From Callipepla californica brunnescens (taxonomy: Eukaryota > Chordata > Aves > Galliformes > Odontophoridae), in NCBI GenBank assembly GCA_023055505.1, contig JALIRH010000031.1, positions 1,572,485-1,636,484 of the forward strand: a DNA stretch of 64,000 bases, in the 5' to 3' direction. Positions 13,806-28,300 of this stretch are shown one piece after another. The notes beneath the pieces are model-generated. The model did no database searches. It had not been told where the DNA came from and was given only the letters and a program-made list of their open reading frames with translations. The position numbers and the translations under genes were made by a program. The stretch's first letter is position 1; each line of letters opens with the position of its first letter.

Positions 13806-13819
13806 GAGGGAAAAAAAAA

Positions 13820-16800
13820 ATGGTTGTAAGCCCATTGATTAGCTTTCTTTATTTTCTTTATTTATTTAGTTAGTTAGTTTTAATTTCATGCAGTAACTGT
13901 AATAAGCTAAATATTTTTTTTCCTATGGATGAAAAAAAATTTTGAACTTTGGCCTCAAAGAGGCCAGGTGTATTTTGAACTCAATCAAAACATTAGTGCT
14001 TGAAAAGAGAGAAGTTTAAGGGATTCATTCAAAACAGTAATCAGACATTCCTGATGAATAAAGAGTCTCCGTATCTCAGGACAAGTTACTGCTGAATGTA
14101 GAATTGTTATTTCAGGCTGTACATCAAGGAAAATATCTTTTAAATGGGATAAGAACAGAACTGATTTCTAGATTTCAAAACGTGATAGTATATCTTTGCA
14201 GATTTCTGTATATATGTGTATATTACATATGCTTAGCTGTCTGTGGTGCATTAAAAGCCCTGATTGTTGCCTCACACAGAAAGGAAGAGGCAAGTCTGCA
14301 AACCAACAAGGGATTCCAAGAGATTTTTATATTAGCTAGTAATTAAATAATAGTTCATGTTGCCTTCTTCCACTGGGAATTACATCCTTTTCACCTCTTC
14401 TCTGCTAAAGCAGAGACATCCATTACGATGAGTAGCTACAACACTTGTCAGATCCAATCAGCTCCAAACGAATGAAGGCCAACTGACGTGTGCTCTCTTA
14501 AAGCATGGTTTCTTCTCCCCCAAAAGCCCACTGTCCTTTCACGTGCATGTAACAGTCAGAAGAGATCACATCACACAATGAAGAAAAACAGAAGCATATG
14601 GTACTAAGGGGCCTCTACAGGAGATGGCTAAAATGCCAAGGCTTGCACATAAACAAAATATATGCAAAAATATGTGTTCATATAGAATGCCAGATACAAG
14701 CAGATGACAAAAACAGCATAGAAAGACATCATTTTGTCATCATTACAGTTACCTCAGATTTCTTTTCTTACTTTATATTTTTATTGTTGTCTAAATACAC
14801 AAAAACTAGCAGTCAGTGACTTAGCAATGCATAAATTGTTGCAGACTTAACTTTTCAGTATGCTATCAATCCATATATTCTTCACATCACATTTTACTTG
14901 TGCTTATTCTAAGTTGTGACATGACAATTGAATTGTAAACTCTGACTACACTGAATACTCATCCCATTGCTATTAAATAGTATATGTAAAAGAAGGGTCA
15001 TAAATTCACTGAATATTCTTAAGCAGCTTGTGATTCTCACTCTCTCATCTCTCTCTCATTCTCTCTTTCTCTCAGGAGATAAATAACTTATACTTACTCC
15101 AGCCCACAGAACAATACCCCCTGAACTAAGCAATCTATTATATGTTTTATGAAGAAAATTAATGAGAACTCTTCCTTCTCCCCCTTTATTTCATATGTTT
15201 AAGGCACTTCTTCTGCAGTAATTCTACTTCAGAGAGCAGCACATACCAGAAGATTCTTCTTTTACCACATTTCTATAAACTGACACAGCAGTTGTTACAG
15301 GAACACCGGGGTGTGTAAACTGGTAGATATATAGAGAATGTTATGTAAAGCATAAACTGAGAAGAAGCTTTAAAATGACCAAATGTGTTATGTGGGTGGG
15401 ATTACAATTTCAGTGGGATCAATGATTTTCCTTGACTATGTTTATAAATCTCCACATCTGCTTTCACTTATATCAGTACATCTTTGAATGGAAAAATCAA
15501 ATTCCAACAGCACAAACAAAGGATGAACCATGATTCACCTACTACTACAAGATTTGAAGACGAATTTTCTTTCTGATTGACAAAAATACACACTGTCTTT
15601 GTAGCAATGATCACTTCTCTATTTCAGAATGTAAAACTATTACTACATTTTTAACACCCGTCTGTGTTGATTTGCACAAATTAAACTTCTTCCATTAACA
15701 AAAACCAGGTCTGAATCTTTTTCTTAAATGAGTTGAGACATCAGTTGATTTTAATTTCAGGAAGATTCTCTGCCTTGAAAAGGTGCATTGGATTATGTAA
15801 TATTGCCTTCTAATCTGGGCTTTCGTCTAGACTTCAATAGAATCAGTCTGTTAAAAAGCAGCAGTTGCAATGTCAAAAATTACATTGTGAAAACAATATA
15901 AAAAAAATTAATTACTTGAATTCAGATCATTCTACACACATCTATCAGTTTGGTAAATTCAGTTTGTTACTATATACTTCAGTAAGAAAAGCAATTTTAT
16001 AGAAGAAAGAGCTGCAGGCATATAATGAAAAATGTGAGATTTGGATGATTTCTCAAATCAAGCTGTCATTCAGCTCTGAAACTCTGTGACATTTATGTAT
16101 AACGTGGATTTCAAATTGGGCAGGTATTTTTTTCTTCATCTGACAGTTGGTGATATGTTCTGGTTAGTGTGCTCTTTATACAGAGGTTTCTATCTTCTTT
16201 GCAATAAATATGGCATTTTGATGAAAACAGTAATCTTGTTCACATAATTTCCCTGTGTTTATCCCCTTGTATTCTATTACAAAGGAAACAGGATACTAAT
16301 GAATAGTATTGCAAAGCAAGCTTGGAAATGTCAACCATCCTAGAGAGATGATGTTGCTAAATAACTATGTAAGCCAGAAAGACCACAAGACTTCTTCCTT
16401 AAGGTATCTTTCAATTTAAAGGCCATAACTGTGGGTAAGGGAAAAGTCTGTTCAAACAAACAAACAAAAATAGAAAAAAACACCCTCAATAACAAATTTT
16501 AATGTGAAGTATCACAAGTTAAGCATTCTCCTCTACAGAGTGCAATAAAACTGATTTTTTTAAAAGTTCTATCCTTATTGTTTAAAATTTGAATTAAACA
16601 GAACAAATAACAAATATTCTCTTTTATTGTCAAAAATTCTCACTAAAATGAGACTATAAGAAAAATTTGGATGAAAGTACAAAAAACACTCTTCTGTATA
16701 ACTGATTAATAAAAGAAAAATCTTCCAAAATCCAAGAAGAGGCTTCAAAAACTACCCCACCTCTGTTCGTCTGACCATCTTTTTTACTTAGGTTAGTCTA

Positions 16801-19800
16801 TGCTACTGGCCCAACCTAATTGTATTGCTGCCCTCTACCTTCTGCTCCAAGTTAACCTATGGATTGTTTTCCTTGGTTTAGAACTCTCTTCAAGGAAATA
16901 ATCTCTCTCTGAAGTAGTTCCATAAATCTCTGTAGCAAAATTGGAAGGTGCATATGTAGCATGGACAAAATATTTTTGTCTCAGGACAAAAATATACTGT
17001 CAGTGCCAAGAGCCGATGGTACAAAAGGTTTTCTTCTGCTATCCTGTAATCACAGTGGTGAACTAGAAAGCAATATAACGTTTTCAGATCTTGATTGATC
17101 CTTTGCAAATAACAGAAATACCTAAGACTGAGGCAAATACAAATTATAGGAAGCTGAGACCTTATGATATTCAGTTTTACTACCACGCAAACCACAGCCT
17201 TATGTATGCAGTAATAAGATCCATTATATTCTTTTTCATTTATTTCACTTGACTGAATGTAAAACTGAAAATGCCTTATCTTTATGAACAAATCCTATTT
17301 AGCAAAAACGAATGCACAGAAAAGACAGACTGAAATTGCATAACAGATTTGGTGTTGTAAGAGCTTGGAAAGTCAAAAGAGAAAGTAAAACAAAACCATG
17401 TTTTGTGTTTAGCCTAACACACAATTATGATATACTGGCTTCTCCAGAATAAAAACTAACTGGCATTACTACAAATGCTTTTATTTCTGGTACTTAAATA
17501 AATTTTTTTTTTCCCTTTCCAGGGGAAAATATTCCAAATCTTCATATCACAAATCGTTTTATCTAATACCCAAACATGAAGATAAGTGGCAGTTGCTATA
17601 TATCAATGAAATCCATTAGTTAATGTTCATGTACACTAAAGGTAGGTTTTGTCACAATTTTCATAATACCCTGAAGATCTGGTGCACTTTTGGGGTGTTT
17701 CCTTTTTTTCATATTTATATGATGTAGAGTGTACAGTTCAATGAGAAACAGAGTGATATGTGTGATTATGAACTGTAGGTACTGACACAGATTGTTCTAT
17801 TTATTCTGTAGTCACTATACAAGATCAAGCGGTTTTATTCCTACAAATTCTCTGCCAGAAACCCAGGCACTGGGTTGTGAATCAGATCTATGTTTTTCAC
17901 TGACTAGAATAATGGACAGTAATCTTAATGCATACCATAAGATTCTAAGGAATACAAGTATGTACTAATGCAAAGAAATACCACAAACAGTTCCAGGGTA
18001 TTTTGTAATCAGTATAATGTGGTGATCAGTACTTTCTTATGACTACTGGATTGCTTTACACATTTACTAAAAATAAATTATGTTTTAAGAAGTTCTAGGC
18101 CGAAGAAATGCTTAAGACAAACCTTAAAATTTAAAATAATGGTGGATATATGTATATTGAAATATCACCACAGTTGTTTACATGCTGTAAATCGGAACAA
18201 TCTGTTTTACTTCAAGTTCAGCTAAATATTCAAATTGAAAAGAATTGTCAAAATATTGGTATGTAGAAGTGCTCAGACCCTAGGACTTAATATCTTAGCA
18301 CTGAGATATGAATCAAGATTTAGCAGCTGCTATACTAGGTGCAAACAGGGTGCAAAATGCCCTTTTAGAATGACAGTAACAAAATAATTGCAGTGAGATT
18401 TTTTGTTTCTGTATTAGCTGGCAATAAAACTCTAACAAATTACCATATAACATTACAGTCTGTTCTGTAATTCACGTGTGATATATGCCTGGATTTTGCC
18501 CAGCCTGACGATTACCTTAAAATAGCAAGTAGTTTAAACTAATATAGTATATTTATGTGTTTACGGGAGTTTTTTTCTGTAAGAGGAAAAGTTAGAAAGA
18601 GACTACAGAAAAGCCCTTTCTTGGTATACAGTCCAATGGTTCAGAGAGAAGAATAATTTCTGAAACAAGTGTGCAAATTCTAGTCCATTTGACAGTGGAT
18701 TAAGCTGACCATGCAAAGTTGTTTTCACTGTGGACTATATCCAAAGAGAGGTCACACAGAATAACTACAGTTTCAGCCTCCTATACTTCATAACAGTGTT
18801 TGCCTGAAGACACAGACCTAGAACTTAGAACTCTCTGCTTTCTTATCCATCTTCTCAGCTTGTTTCAGCCTAGTTGTTCTTTGATAGCAGCTACCCATCT
18901 GAAAAGTGCTGACAGTCTTCACCCCGGACCCAAAAATTACTTCATATTTATGTTAGTTCACTACCCTAGATTTGGGCGAGGTTTCACAGAATCTCAGAGG
19001 ACTGATGCTGTTACAGTCATACATGTCACTTCCACTGCGCACAAAGTAAGGCAGTGATGTTTGGAGCCTTACAGATGTGTCAGTGCATTAAAATAATAAT
19101 AAAAAGGCTGATTAATGATAAAAATATATACATAATAGGTTAAAAGATGCTTAGGATTATGTGTATGTGTATGTGTAAGGTGTCTGTGAAGGGGAGCAGG
19201 TTTTACGCACGTACAAAATGAAATATGATATATTCTAATTAATTATGTACAGATATTGTAGTTTCACACCCTGACTCTTTTCACTTGATAGTTAAATGGT
19301 TGAAGACTGAAGACTTATTATAGATTTTACAACCAGCCTATGAGAATTTGGATTGATTCCATGGAGCAGGTTCAGGTCAGCTAAGTCCTTTCTTCAAAGC
19401 GTCATGGGTGTCTCTGAGCATCATTGCAAGCTTGTTCTGGCAGTAAGCCAGGCTTCAAAAGCCTTTCACTGTGCAGTCACTGACTCACTAATGGGCAACT
19501 GCAGGCTTTCTGATTTTGCTTTCGTTTCATGTGTTCATTTGACATAAATTTAATTAAACTAAATCTAGTGTTAAAGCAAGACAAGATAAAAGTGATATGT
19601 CGCAAATTAAAGAAATGTGAAAGATACAGGAAACATGACTTTTTTCTGTTTCTGTAAAATATTGTCAATTTTATTAAGTTCACTACTTTAAGTCTGAAAA
19701 AAAAAAAAACCCCACCGAAAAACACTGTACAGATATGCATTATTAGGAATAATGTGCATCCAGGGTTAGATGAAGGTCTCAGCCCTATATTCTCTGTAGT

Positions 19801-22232
19801 AAAACCTTTCAGAGAATTCTTATGCCTTCTTTCATACCCACACTTCAGGTAGTCACCTCTTCACAGGATATGAGACAAGTTTGCCCTTCTGCCAGCTACA
19901 TATCCATAGTTGTTAGACAGCTCAAAAGCATACAACAGCAGAAACATGAAAAGATCACATATTAAATATAAAAAATCATCAGTTTTCAAAGGTCTCTTTT
20001 GGTTTTTACTTAAGGCTAAAGAGGTGATAGTGAAAATGAAAAAGATCACGCTGTTAAAAAGGTTTCATTTAATTGCTTTGAATGTTGCTTTAGGAAACAT
20101 CCAACTTTCTTCTTGTTCTTTTTAAAACTCTTTAAAGAAAAAAATTAAAAGGATATCTAGACTGGAAATATACTAATGTGAACTGACAGGATATTTGCAA
20201 GCTGCCCAGAGATATACTGAGCCAATCACATTCAAGACAGTTCCAGTAGTGTCAGAGCTGCATCTAAGTTCCTAGCACTGAAAGCACTAGCAAAGCAGGA
20301 AATGAGAAGTGGAAGGTGGATCTGATGTCCAATGAGTAGCTTGCTGTAAGACTCCTATGTTTCTGAGCTGTAGAAAATATGAATGGGGAAATTAATGAAC
20401 AAATCCTGATGGTGAAACAAGTACAGAATTCATCACTAGCATCAGCTTTCTGACTCCTTTCTTTCATAACTGGTCTTGGTAGGTGAGTTTCTTGAGTTTT
20501 GTTTTGTTTTCCAGGTCGGCGTAGTTGAAGGCTCAACAGTAATTCCTGTGGCTACTGATCCCTGTGCACAGAGGGCTTCCAACATAAAGGAAGCCACATC
20601 ATAACTGACAGAATGAAGGATCTTCCTGGCTGTGCCCATAATAAGGGTGAAGGTGGCTCTGTGGTGGTTTTCTTTACTGTCATCTCCACCTACACCCTCA
20701 ATCCCACACAGATGAGGGTGCACATCACCCCCCGGCAGTCCTTGTCACCTTGCAGAGGAAATCTCAATATCATCCACTGTCAGGACAATTGAGAGCTGAA
20801 GAGAAAAATCTATGCAGAATACAAATACAGGCTCTCCAGGCATGGTTCCTTAACACCCTCTTATCTCTGTTCCAAAGATCACATGAAGATTTTTCAACAG
20901 GAAAAGGGCAAGCAGCTTTGAAGAAAACATACAGAAGTGCTTTCTTTAGAGAATGTGCCCATCCAGAAGTAGTAAAAATTATTCAAATAAAGTACACAGT
21001 AATGAAAGTAATAATGTTTTTGTTTTGTCCAGTTTGCAGAAATCTTGTTCTTCTTAATGAGACAGAAAACATTGAAGGTATCAAAATAAAAAAATTTTAC
21101 ACTGAATTATGAATTTGCATCATTTGTAAAGTATAATTTATCAACTAAATATTCTAAAACTTCAAGTAGTGCAATCTAAAGTTAAATATTTTAGAAACTA
21201 GACAATTAGTGGAATTATTGTAAACCCCAAAGTGTACACATGAAAAATTAAGATCTGTTTATGCTAAATTAATTTAAAAATGCAAAAAATAAGGTGTTTT
21301 TTTAATTTTGACTTCTTTCAACAGAAACTTTCCAAACTTTTCATCACCCTAGTTCTCAATGGGCATAAATTTAGCATGTGACATAAGCAAAGACATTTAT
21401 GGTATAGATTTTTAAAGCAACTACTGCTGTTTACTTGCCTATCTCCTTTAGCTCATTCTGACATGAAGTACTTACCTCCCTCAGCACTTAAGAAAATCTG
21501 TTTTTCACAAGTAAAATGTTACAAGAGGATTGAAAACAGGGACTATGAAAGAAGAGAAGATTTACAAATACTGTTATTTTTGCTTCATGCTGTAAAGAAT
21601 GCAGTGCCATAGTTTGATCTTCTTTAGAGAAAGGTTTTTTTTGTTTGTTTGTTTACATTTCTAGCTTAACAGTGTAGCAATGGATAAAAATGTATTAGGT
21701 CAGCAAAATGAAATATATGTTCCTTTTAGTTCAAAACCTCACTTACACACTGATTGTATGTGAATAAAGATGGTCCTACATAAAAATGACACCATCAGTT
21801 AGGTCTATTATTTTGATATGAACTCTTAATTTTATCCAGGTGAAAAATTTTGTACTACAGAGTCATTAACAATTGTCATTTATTGTCAACAAGATTATAA
21901 GGTATCAAAGGACAAAAAACACCCCTCATATATATTAGCTCATCTTCCTTCACAATCTATTTTTAGACAGACTACATTGGATAGAGGCATTTTGACATTT
22001 AAATAGTAGTTTTAATACAGAAATGCTGCACCTCCTCACAAATATTTAGGTATATAAAAGAAGGCATGAAGGGTGCCATTAATCACCTTTGCTTGCTGTA
22101 TTTGTTCCGTGTGAACAGAATATCAGTGCCAACTGGAACTGTCTCCAATATCACCAGATAGAACTTTCCTGAAGTGTTCTCCTCTGCAGAAGCTAAAGTT
22201 GTTTGTTTTTTGGTTTTTTTTTTGAGACTAAC
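13820..22232. other. Long unique AT-rich stretch
   Basis: No mobile element or exon can be supported. A short CT-rich tract lies at 15034-15075. The longest non-repeat open frame of the window is on the minus strand at 16890-17291 (133 aa). It is rich in Cys, Tyr and Ile with no recognised domain and looks like chance in AT-rich DNA. A less AT-rich block at about 20240-20960 carries open frames on both strands (93 aa minus at 20442-20723, 120 aa plus at 20750-21112), none recognised. Confidence 0.55.
15034..15075. repeat. CT-rich low-complexity tract
   Basis: Almost pure CT dinucleotides with a few A interruptions, ending in TCTCAG. Confidence 0.9.
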
Positions 22233-22357
22233 AAAGGAAGATAAAGGAAGAGAGAAAAAAAAAGTTAGAAAGTAAGAAAGAGAGAGAGAGAAAAAAAATG
22301 GAAAGAATTATTAAAAAAAATGGAAGAAAAAGACAGACACAGAAGAGAAAAAAAATA
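22233..22357. repeat. Purine-rich low-complexity tract
   Basis: About 125 nt dominated by GAAA, GGAAGA and GAGAGA motifs with A runs and few pyrimidines. It is preceded by a T/G-rich stretch (22200-22224), giving a local strand-asymmetry switch. Confidence 0.9.
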
Positions 22358-25300
22358 GCATCAGTCAAGTTTAGTGTGAGTTAATATAATTAAAACAGTG
22401 GATTTTTAAACTTATTGTCTGCAATTAACAAAAAATACAGAAAGTATTCATTTTTCTATATCCTGTTATTCTCAGAGAAAACAGTCAATTCTGAATTTCA
22501 CACTGAGAGATTTTACTTCACCTTTCAAAGCTGCAAGTTGTCATCTTATGCAGTAAGCATTCTTCAGGACATTTTTTGCTTTTTGTGAGCTTTTTGAGAT
22601 GGAAGAACTTTGTTCTTGGTCAAAATATCTTCTAGATATCTTACAATGTATAATAACTTTTGTACAAAGACTCCTTGCATATTTAGGTATTTCATTACTA
22701 CTGTAGTTGTCTCCCTGAAATATAAGAGGCACACACAATTCTAAAGGCCATCAGGAGAGATAATAAATCTGTAGTATCTTCCTGTTTATTGCAGTGAACA
22801 AACCTATGGTATTATATGTCAAGTGTTTAGGATTTTTTTTTTAACTAAAGACTCTGTGGATTATATAACAATTGAAAAATTTTATGATTGTTAGGTGAAA
22901 GGGGTTGATTTTTTGGTTGGAGTTGTTGATGGTTTATTTTGTTTTGTTTGGTTTTCCAAGTTTTCCATTAGCACTAATTTCAAATGTGAATACATGTTAT
23001 ATTTTTATATTTTCTCCTCTAGTTGAGTGGCTAAGTCTCTTCTGTATTTGAAGTTTGAGGTAGAAGTCAGTAAAAAGATGAATGACACAGTTTGAAAATC
23101 AAGGAGGGTGGAGGCTTCTTGTAAAGTTACATATCCACTGGCCTTTCAAACAAAACAGAGTTTTTAGATCAAACTCCCTGTTCCTGATCTTCAATATGTT
23201 CATAACATTCTCACCTCCCCTTCAGCAATGACACTGCAGCAGGTCTTCACCCATTGTGCTTAAACACAACCTTTCAGTAAAACTCTTTCTCCTGCCCCTT
23301 GCCAGAAGGCGTGATCTATTTTAAGGTTAGGTGGAGGTAGACACCAGCGAGCTGTTACAGAACTGTGACATCAGGAGTGGGAAGCTAATGATTTATGATA
23401 AAAACTAGAGAAGAAGTGCAGAAGAGCTTCAGAAAGTCTTGTGAGTACTCCCAAAGACACGCATCCTGACTCTTGCCTTGAACTCTAATCTAAAGTCAAA
23501 GACTTGTACTCAAGAGTTAATAAAGCTCCATGCAACTTCTCTTGAGAAGAAATATGTTCAGTGGACATTGTGAATTTTTACAGGATGAAAGCCTAAGGTC
23601 TAGTACAGAAGTAATAAAATCACTTTGTTGCCCTCTGATCTAAAGTAGATCACTTGCTTCCCACAGATATAATACTTCTCTAAATAGAAATACTTGAAAG
23701 GAGGGGAATAGCAATGCAGAAGGATGAAAAACATTCCAAGATTGTGTATATATATGATTTTGATATAAAAATCGCCTTTTATAAATGTATAATTAATGAT
23801 GCTTTTATGAAGTTTACCAGACTCTAGGCAAGAAAAATGGTAATGTTTACATAAATATCATACAAAATTTGTTTCTAAATACACGTAATTCAGAATAAGT
23901 AGAGCACGCACACAGTAATCCTCTGAAGTTTCACGAATTACACTGCTATCACTGTCTTCTTATCTCTCCTACTGTGTGCTTTAATCACTTGTCTGTAATT
24001 GGACTATAAAGATATGTCAAGGAATAGGCCTTCCTGTACATGTACACACAGGACCTTGCACTGTGGGATTTTGATCCTGCCTGGAACATTGAGGTAATAC
24101 TTCAAATAATCTGTACACTACTTTAAGAGTGTTTTATAGCCACCTGCAAAAGTGGCCAGATAATGAATAGATCTGAATAATTTACTTTTAGTAAAAGGTT
24201 CTAATTAATCTGATAAATTGCTGGCAATTAATAATTTAACAAATCTAACTGTCGAGAGCCAATTTTCTCTTGCAGGAGAATGAACCAGATGACCCAAGAT
24301 ATTTCCAATTTCTAACTCTCATCTGCTATAAAATAACAATTAAAAAAATAATCAGTGATGATTATTTTTGCATGACCAAAACATCATTCAGAGCCACAGT
24401 TCTCCTGAAGGCAAAATAGCACACGTACAAAAGGTCATCATGGAGATTCCCAAGAGACTCAGAGTCTGGAAGCTGTGTACAAGCACCTCTAGGGAAAAAA
24501 AAATTTCCTTCATGCATTTGAGAGAAGTTAAAAAGTTGGTCTGCACTTCTTCTCACCTCACACTGTAGCCCCAGACATAAGAAACTGTCTTCCAAAGCTC
24601 CACATATAACAACCAAACTTAAAATTGTCACATACCTTCATGCACAGTCTTTCCCATACAAATTCTAATAATCTTCCACTTTTATGACCACAGTTTCACA
24701 ACTTGCCTTCTCTGAATTAACAAATTTATCAGCAATAACAAATTGGATTATTCATATTTGCTTCATTCACATAATAACATATTTCAAAAAGCAGCTTTTG
24801 AACACATTTGTTTGATGAACATGCGGAAAAATCATGATCTACTCTTAGATATTCTGTAAGCAGAAGGCTAAATTTTCTTGAGTGTATAATCTGCTAAAAA
24901 TTATTCACTTATCTCTATTTAGTCTCAAAATACCAGGATTCTCTATATCTGGACTAAGGGCTGAATCCATCTGACAGATGAGGCAGTTGAACTGTGCTGA
25001 TGAGCTGCAAAGAGAGCCAAACATCTGTCCCCATTTTGTTGTTGCTTGTTCCTGACAGACATTTATGCATTAAGACTATTTATCAGACAACACTTAGTCT
25101 AAGCCAAGATATATTCAGCCATCATAATAGGATATATCACTAATATGGGAATATGAATGATTGCTAGTTTGATAAGGTATTCATATCAGAATGTAAGCAT
25201 TGCCATTTAGCTTATCTTCAGCATTCACTATTGCCAGATATTTATCATCATCTATAAACCAGGTCTCTTGCATGAGTGATATATATTCAGATTTAGTCAG

Positions 25301-28300
25301 AACGTCATTCCCTTTGGGAGGACGAAAATGAAATTGTGCTGTCCTATGCTCTATTCTCAGGCTATTTTCAATATGGGAGACATATAGGCTGTCTCTATGC
25401 TTGCGCATAGCACTGCCTGCTCCTTATATTTATGCATTCACTGAGCATTTCATATAAAATAATGAACATTTAGCATTCTATTACAGGTTGCTATAGGAAA
25501 AGATATTAACAGTGCCCTCATATCCAGCTGCATTATGCATACATTGTTTTATTTGAGATATTAAACAAGAATGATGAGTAAAGGAAGTGTGTTCTTTTCA
25601 GCAGTGGCAAGACGAGGTGTAATATATGATGATAGTTTGATCAAACTTGAAATGAAGTTCTGTTTCCACATCATGAAGGTAGTCTGATCTTAAAAATATG
25701 TTAAAATGGTGGAAATGTCATCTTTTAGTACTGTTACTGTATAGTTAGAAGCTCAGATATTGTGGATACAGACTGACAGAAATCTTCTCTTCCTGAACTA
25801 GATCTTTAATCTTCAGGAGATTTAGCGTGAAAAGGGCTGTCTGTCAAAATTTTTGAGGGATACTGGGAAAGCTTTTGAGCATCAGTTCTATATCAGTTTA
25901 ACAATTTCTTGAGATGCACATTACTGGTACAAACTCAATTCAGTCTATTCCCTGGTTAGTACAGCATAAATTGGTTTAAGGAGGACTGAAATACTTCAAT
26001 GCTGCTAAGGTTTTTGGACTTTCTGTAGGATAAAGATAATATACAATGAATAAGAGTTTTTAATTATTCCCTCTTGCATTATACTTTGAGAAACTTTGAC
26101 AAATTTACATTAATCATATTAACTATGCTTGTTTTCTATGTCACTGATATTTTTAAATGATTAGACCTTAAAGTATTTTTGGTTACATATGTGTCAAGGA
26201 ATAAATTTTGATATAATAGGAACTAGCAAATAAAGAAATGCAGAAAAAATACCTACCCTAGGAGTCAGTACTATGAGCATCAGATTTCTGAAAAATGCTT
26301 ACAGTAAAATGAACTGGAAAGAAATTGAAGGAAATACTGGTAATGAAAAACATAAATATGGAGGATAATAGTGAGAAATTAAGATGTGGGAAGTTAGTAG
26401 TTAAGATAAGAAAGCAACCCCATTTAAAGTGTTTTATAAGCAACAGATAGAACATTTTGCTTTTGAATATTTTCTGAGTCAATATAGTACTACAACTGAA
26501 TACAGAAAAAAAAAAAAAACAGAAAAACAACTCAGAAAATATATAAATGGGGTGTGTTCTTAGCTAAAACAAGACAATTGCAGGAAAATAAAATACATCA
26601 CAAGTATGCTAAAAAAGATACTTTTTTGTATTTTACATGGTCAATCAGTGAAGTAAATAAAGATAAGTACAAAGTTGATTTGGGAGGCATCATTAGATGG
26701 ACACTGTCTGAAATGTGCTGTGGCATTTCTAGATGCAGCATGTAAGCACCATGTTTTGTGCAATCATCTGTTTTGTAAATACTGTTCAGAACACTTCAAG
26801 AAATCCACTGTAGAAATTCTTAGTTAATATTTGAGATTTACAGCATTTTGTGATTATTCTGAAATAATATTCAAAATATATATGTATATTTTAAATTGAA
26901 GTTACTAGAGAAATAGGTTCTGATACAATTACTATTTTTTTTCAAATTGCTACAAATCTAAGTTCATGAAAAAAGTTATAGCACAATCAATCTTATAATG
27001 AATAAAGTAAAATTAAGGACTATTCTGTATGTATTTTGCTTGAAAACTCCTCCATATTAGTAACTGTTTCAAAAATCTTGTAATATGTGTGTATATATAA
27101 TAAGGTAAAGAACTGGAGCATATTGCATGTAACAGTTGCTGACAGAGCATTAAAACAGAGAAACATCCCCCTTTCTCCCTGTACTGCTCAATTCCAAAAC
27201 ATAGTTTAAATTTAAGAATCAGTCTACTGGTCTTTATAATGACTTTCCCGTATGCATTTCATAGAACTGTGCTGATATAGTCCCTACCTTTAAAAAAAAG
27301 TGGGGAAAAAAACACAGTGAGTACATATTCCTGCACAAATTATAGCTGAACATCAGGCATTACACCTTCAGGGCAATCTATGCATCTTTTTAACACAAAC
27401 TCTCTCAGATGGGCTTGTCTGGGAACACTAAAAGCACTTGGGCCAAGGATGTCAGCATTAAAAATACAGAAGTGGCTGGAAATGCTGTTGTGTGTCAACC
27501 TTTATTTGTCCTTTAAAACAAGAAAAAAGAACAAATGTATGCCTGCAGGCCAAATACAGAAGGTTGTTTTCTTTTTTTTCTCTCTCTCCTTCCAACTTAT
27601 ATGAGATTTGTACGGTGAATTGTAATAGAAGGTTCAGATGACAAAAATTACAGTGGTGTAGCCAAGAAAAATACCCATGGGGCTTTCTGCCTCCCTTGTG
27701 CCCGGACTGAACTATCAGATCAGCCTTCTGGACTCAAATGCAACACTGTCAATAGGAATACATCATCTTTTTTGTGGTGTAGAAGAGCTGTCGGTTGCAA
27801 TTCCCATTATTCCAAGGCCAGGATTTTCCATTAGTGTAGCCACCTGCTGGGTTTCTCTGCTCAGGTTTAATGGAGTCTGAATTTGAATTTATCACCATCT
27901 GTGGGAAGACAGGAAATGAGAGGAGCATCACTAATTCCTTTCTTCATTTACTAAGCAGAAGCATAATCTTTATAAGGAGATAGGCAGAAGCAGCACTGAT
28001 CAGGGAGACAGAGAGAATATTTTAACTCATATTGACATCAGAGTTCCAGACCAAGAAAAATGCTGTCTGTTCCTCAGCCAACTCCAGCAACAAAAAGAAT
28101 GTTTTAATTTCCTATGTAATGTTGTACAAAAACATGAGGATAGATATGGGATACTATTTCAGTTTTGCTTCCAAGGAGGTCAACAAAAATTTAATAATTT
28201 AGATTGTTTAAGAAAATAAAGTAAAGGCTTGGATTGTGAATAAGTTCTCAGGAAGAGCTAGGAACTGTAAATGTCAGTGTTTGTTTACTAAAAGAGATTT

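Noticed and set aside
16890..17291. 133-codon minus-strand frame, the longest outside repeats
   Set aside because: Composition (many Cys, Tyr, Ile) is what AT-rich random DNA gives. There is no domain, no upstream promoter signal and no splice context.
20500..20540. Polypyrimidine tract followed by CAG resembling a splice acceptor
   Set aside because: The downstream plus-strand sequence has stops in all frames within a short distance and no donor that would define an exon.
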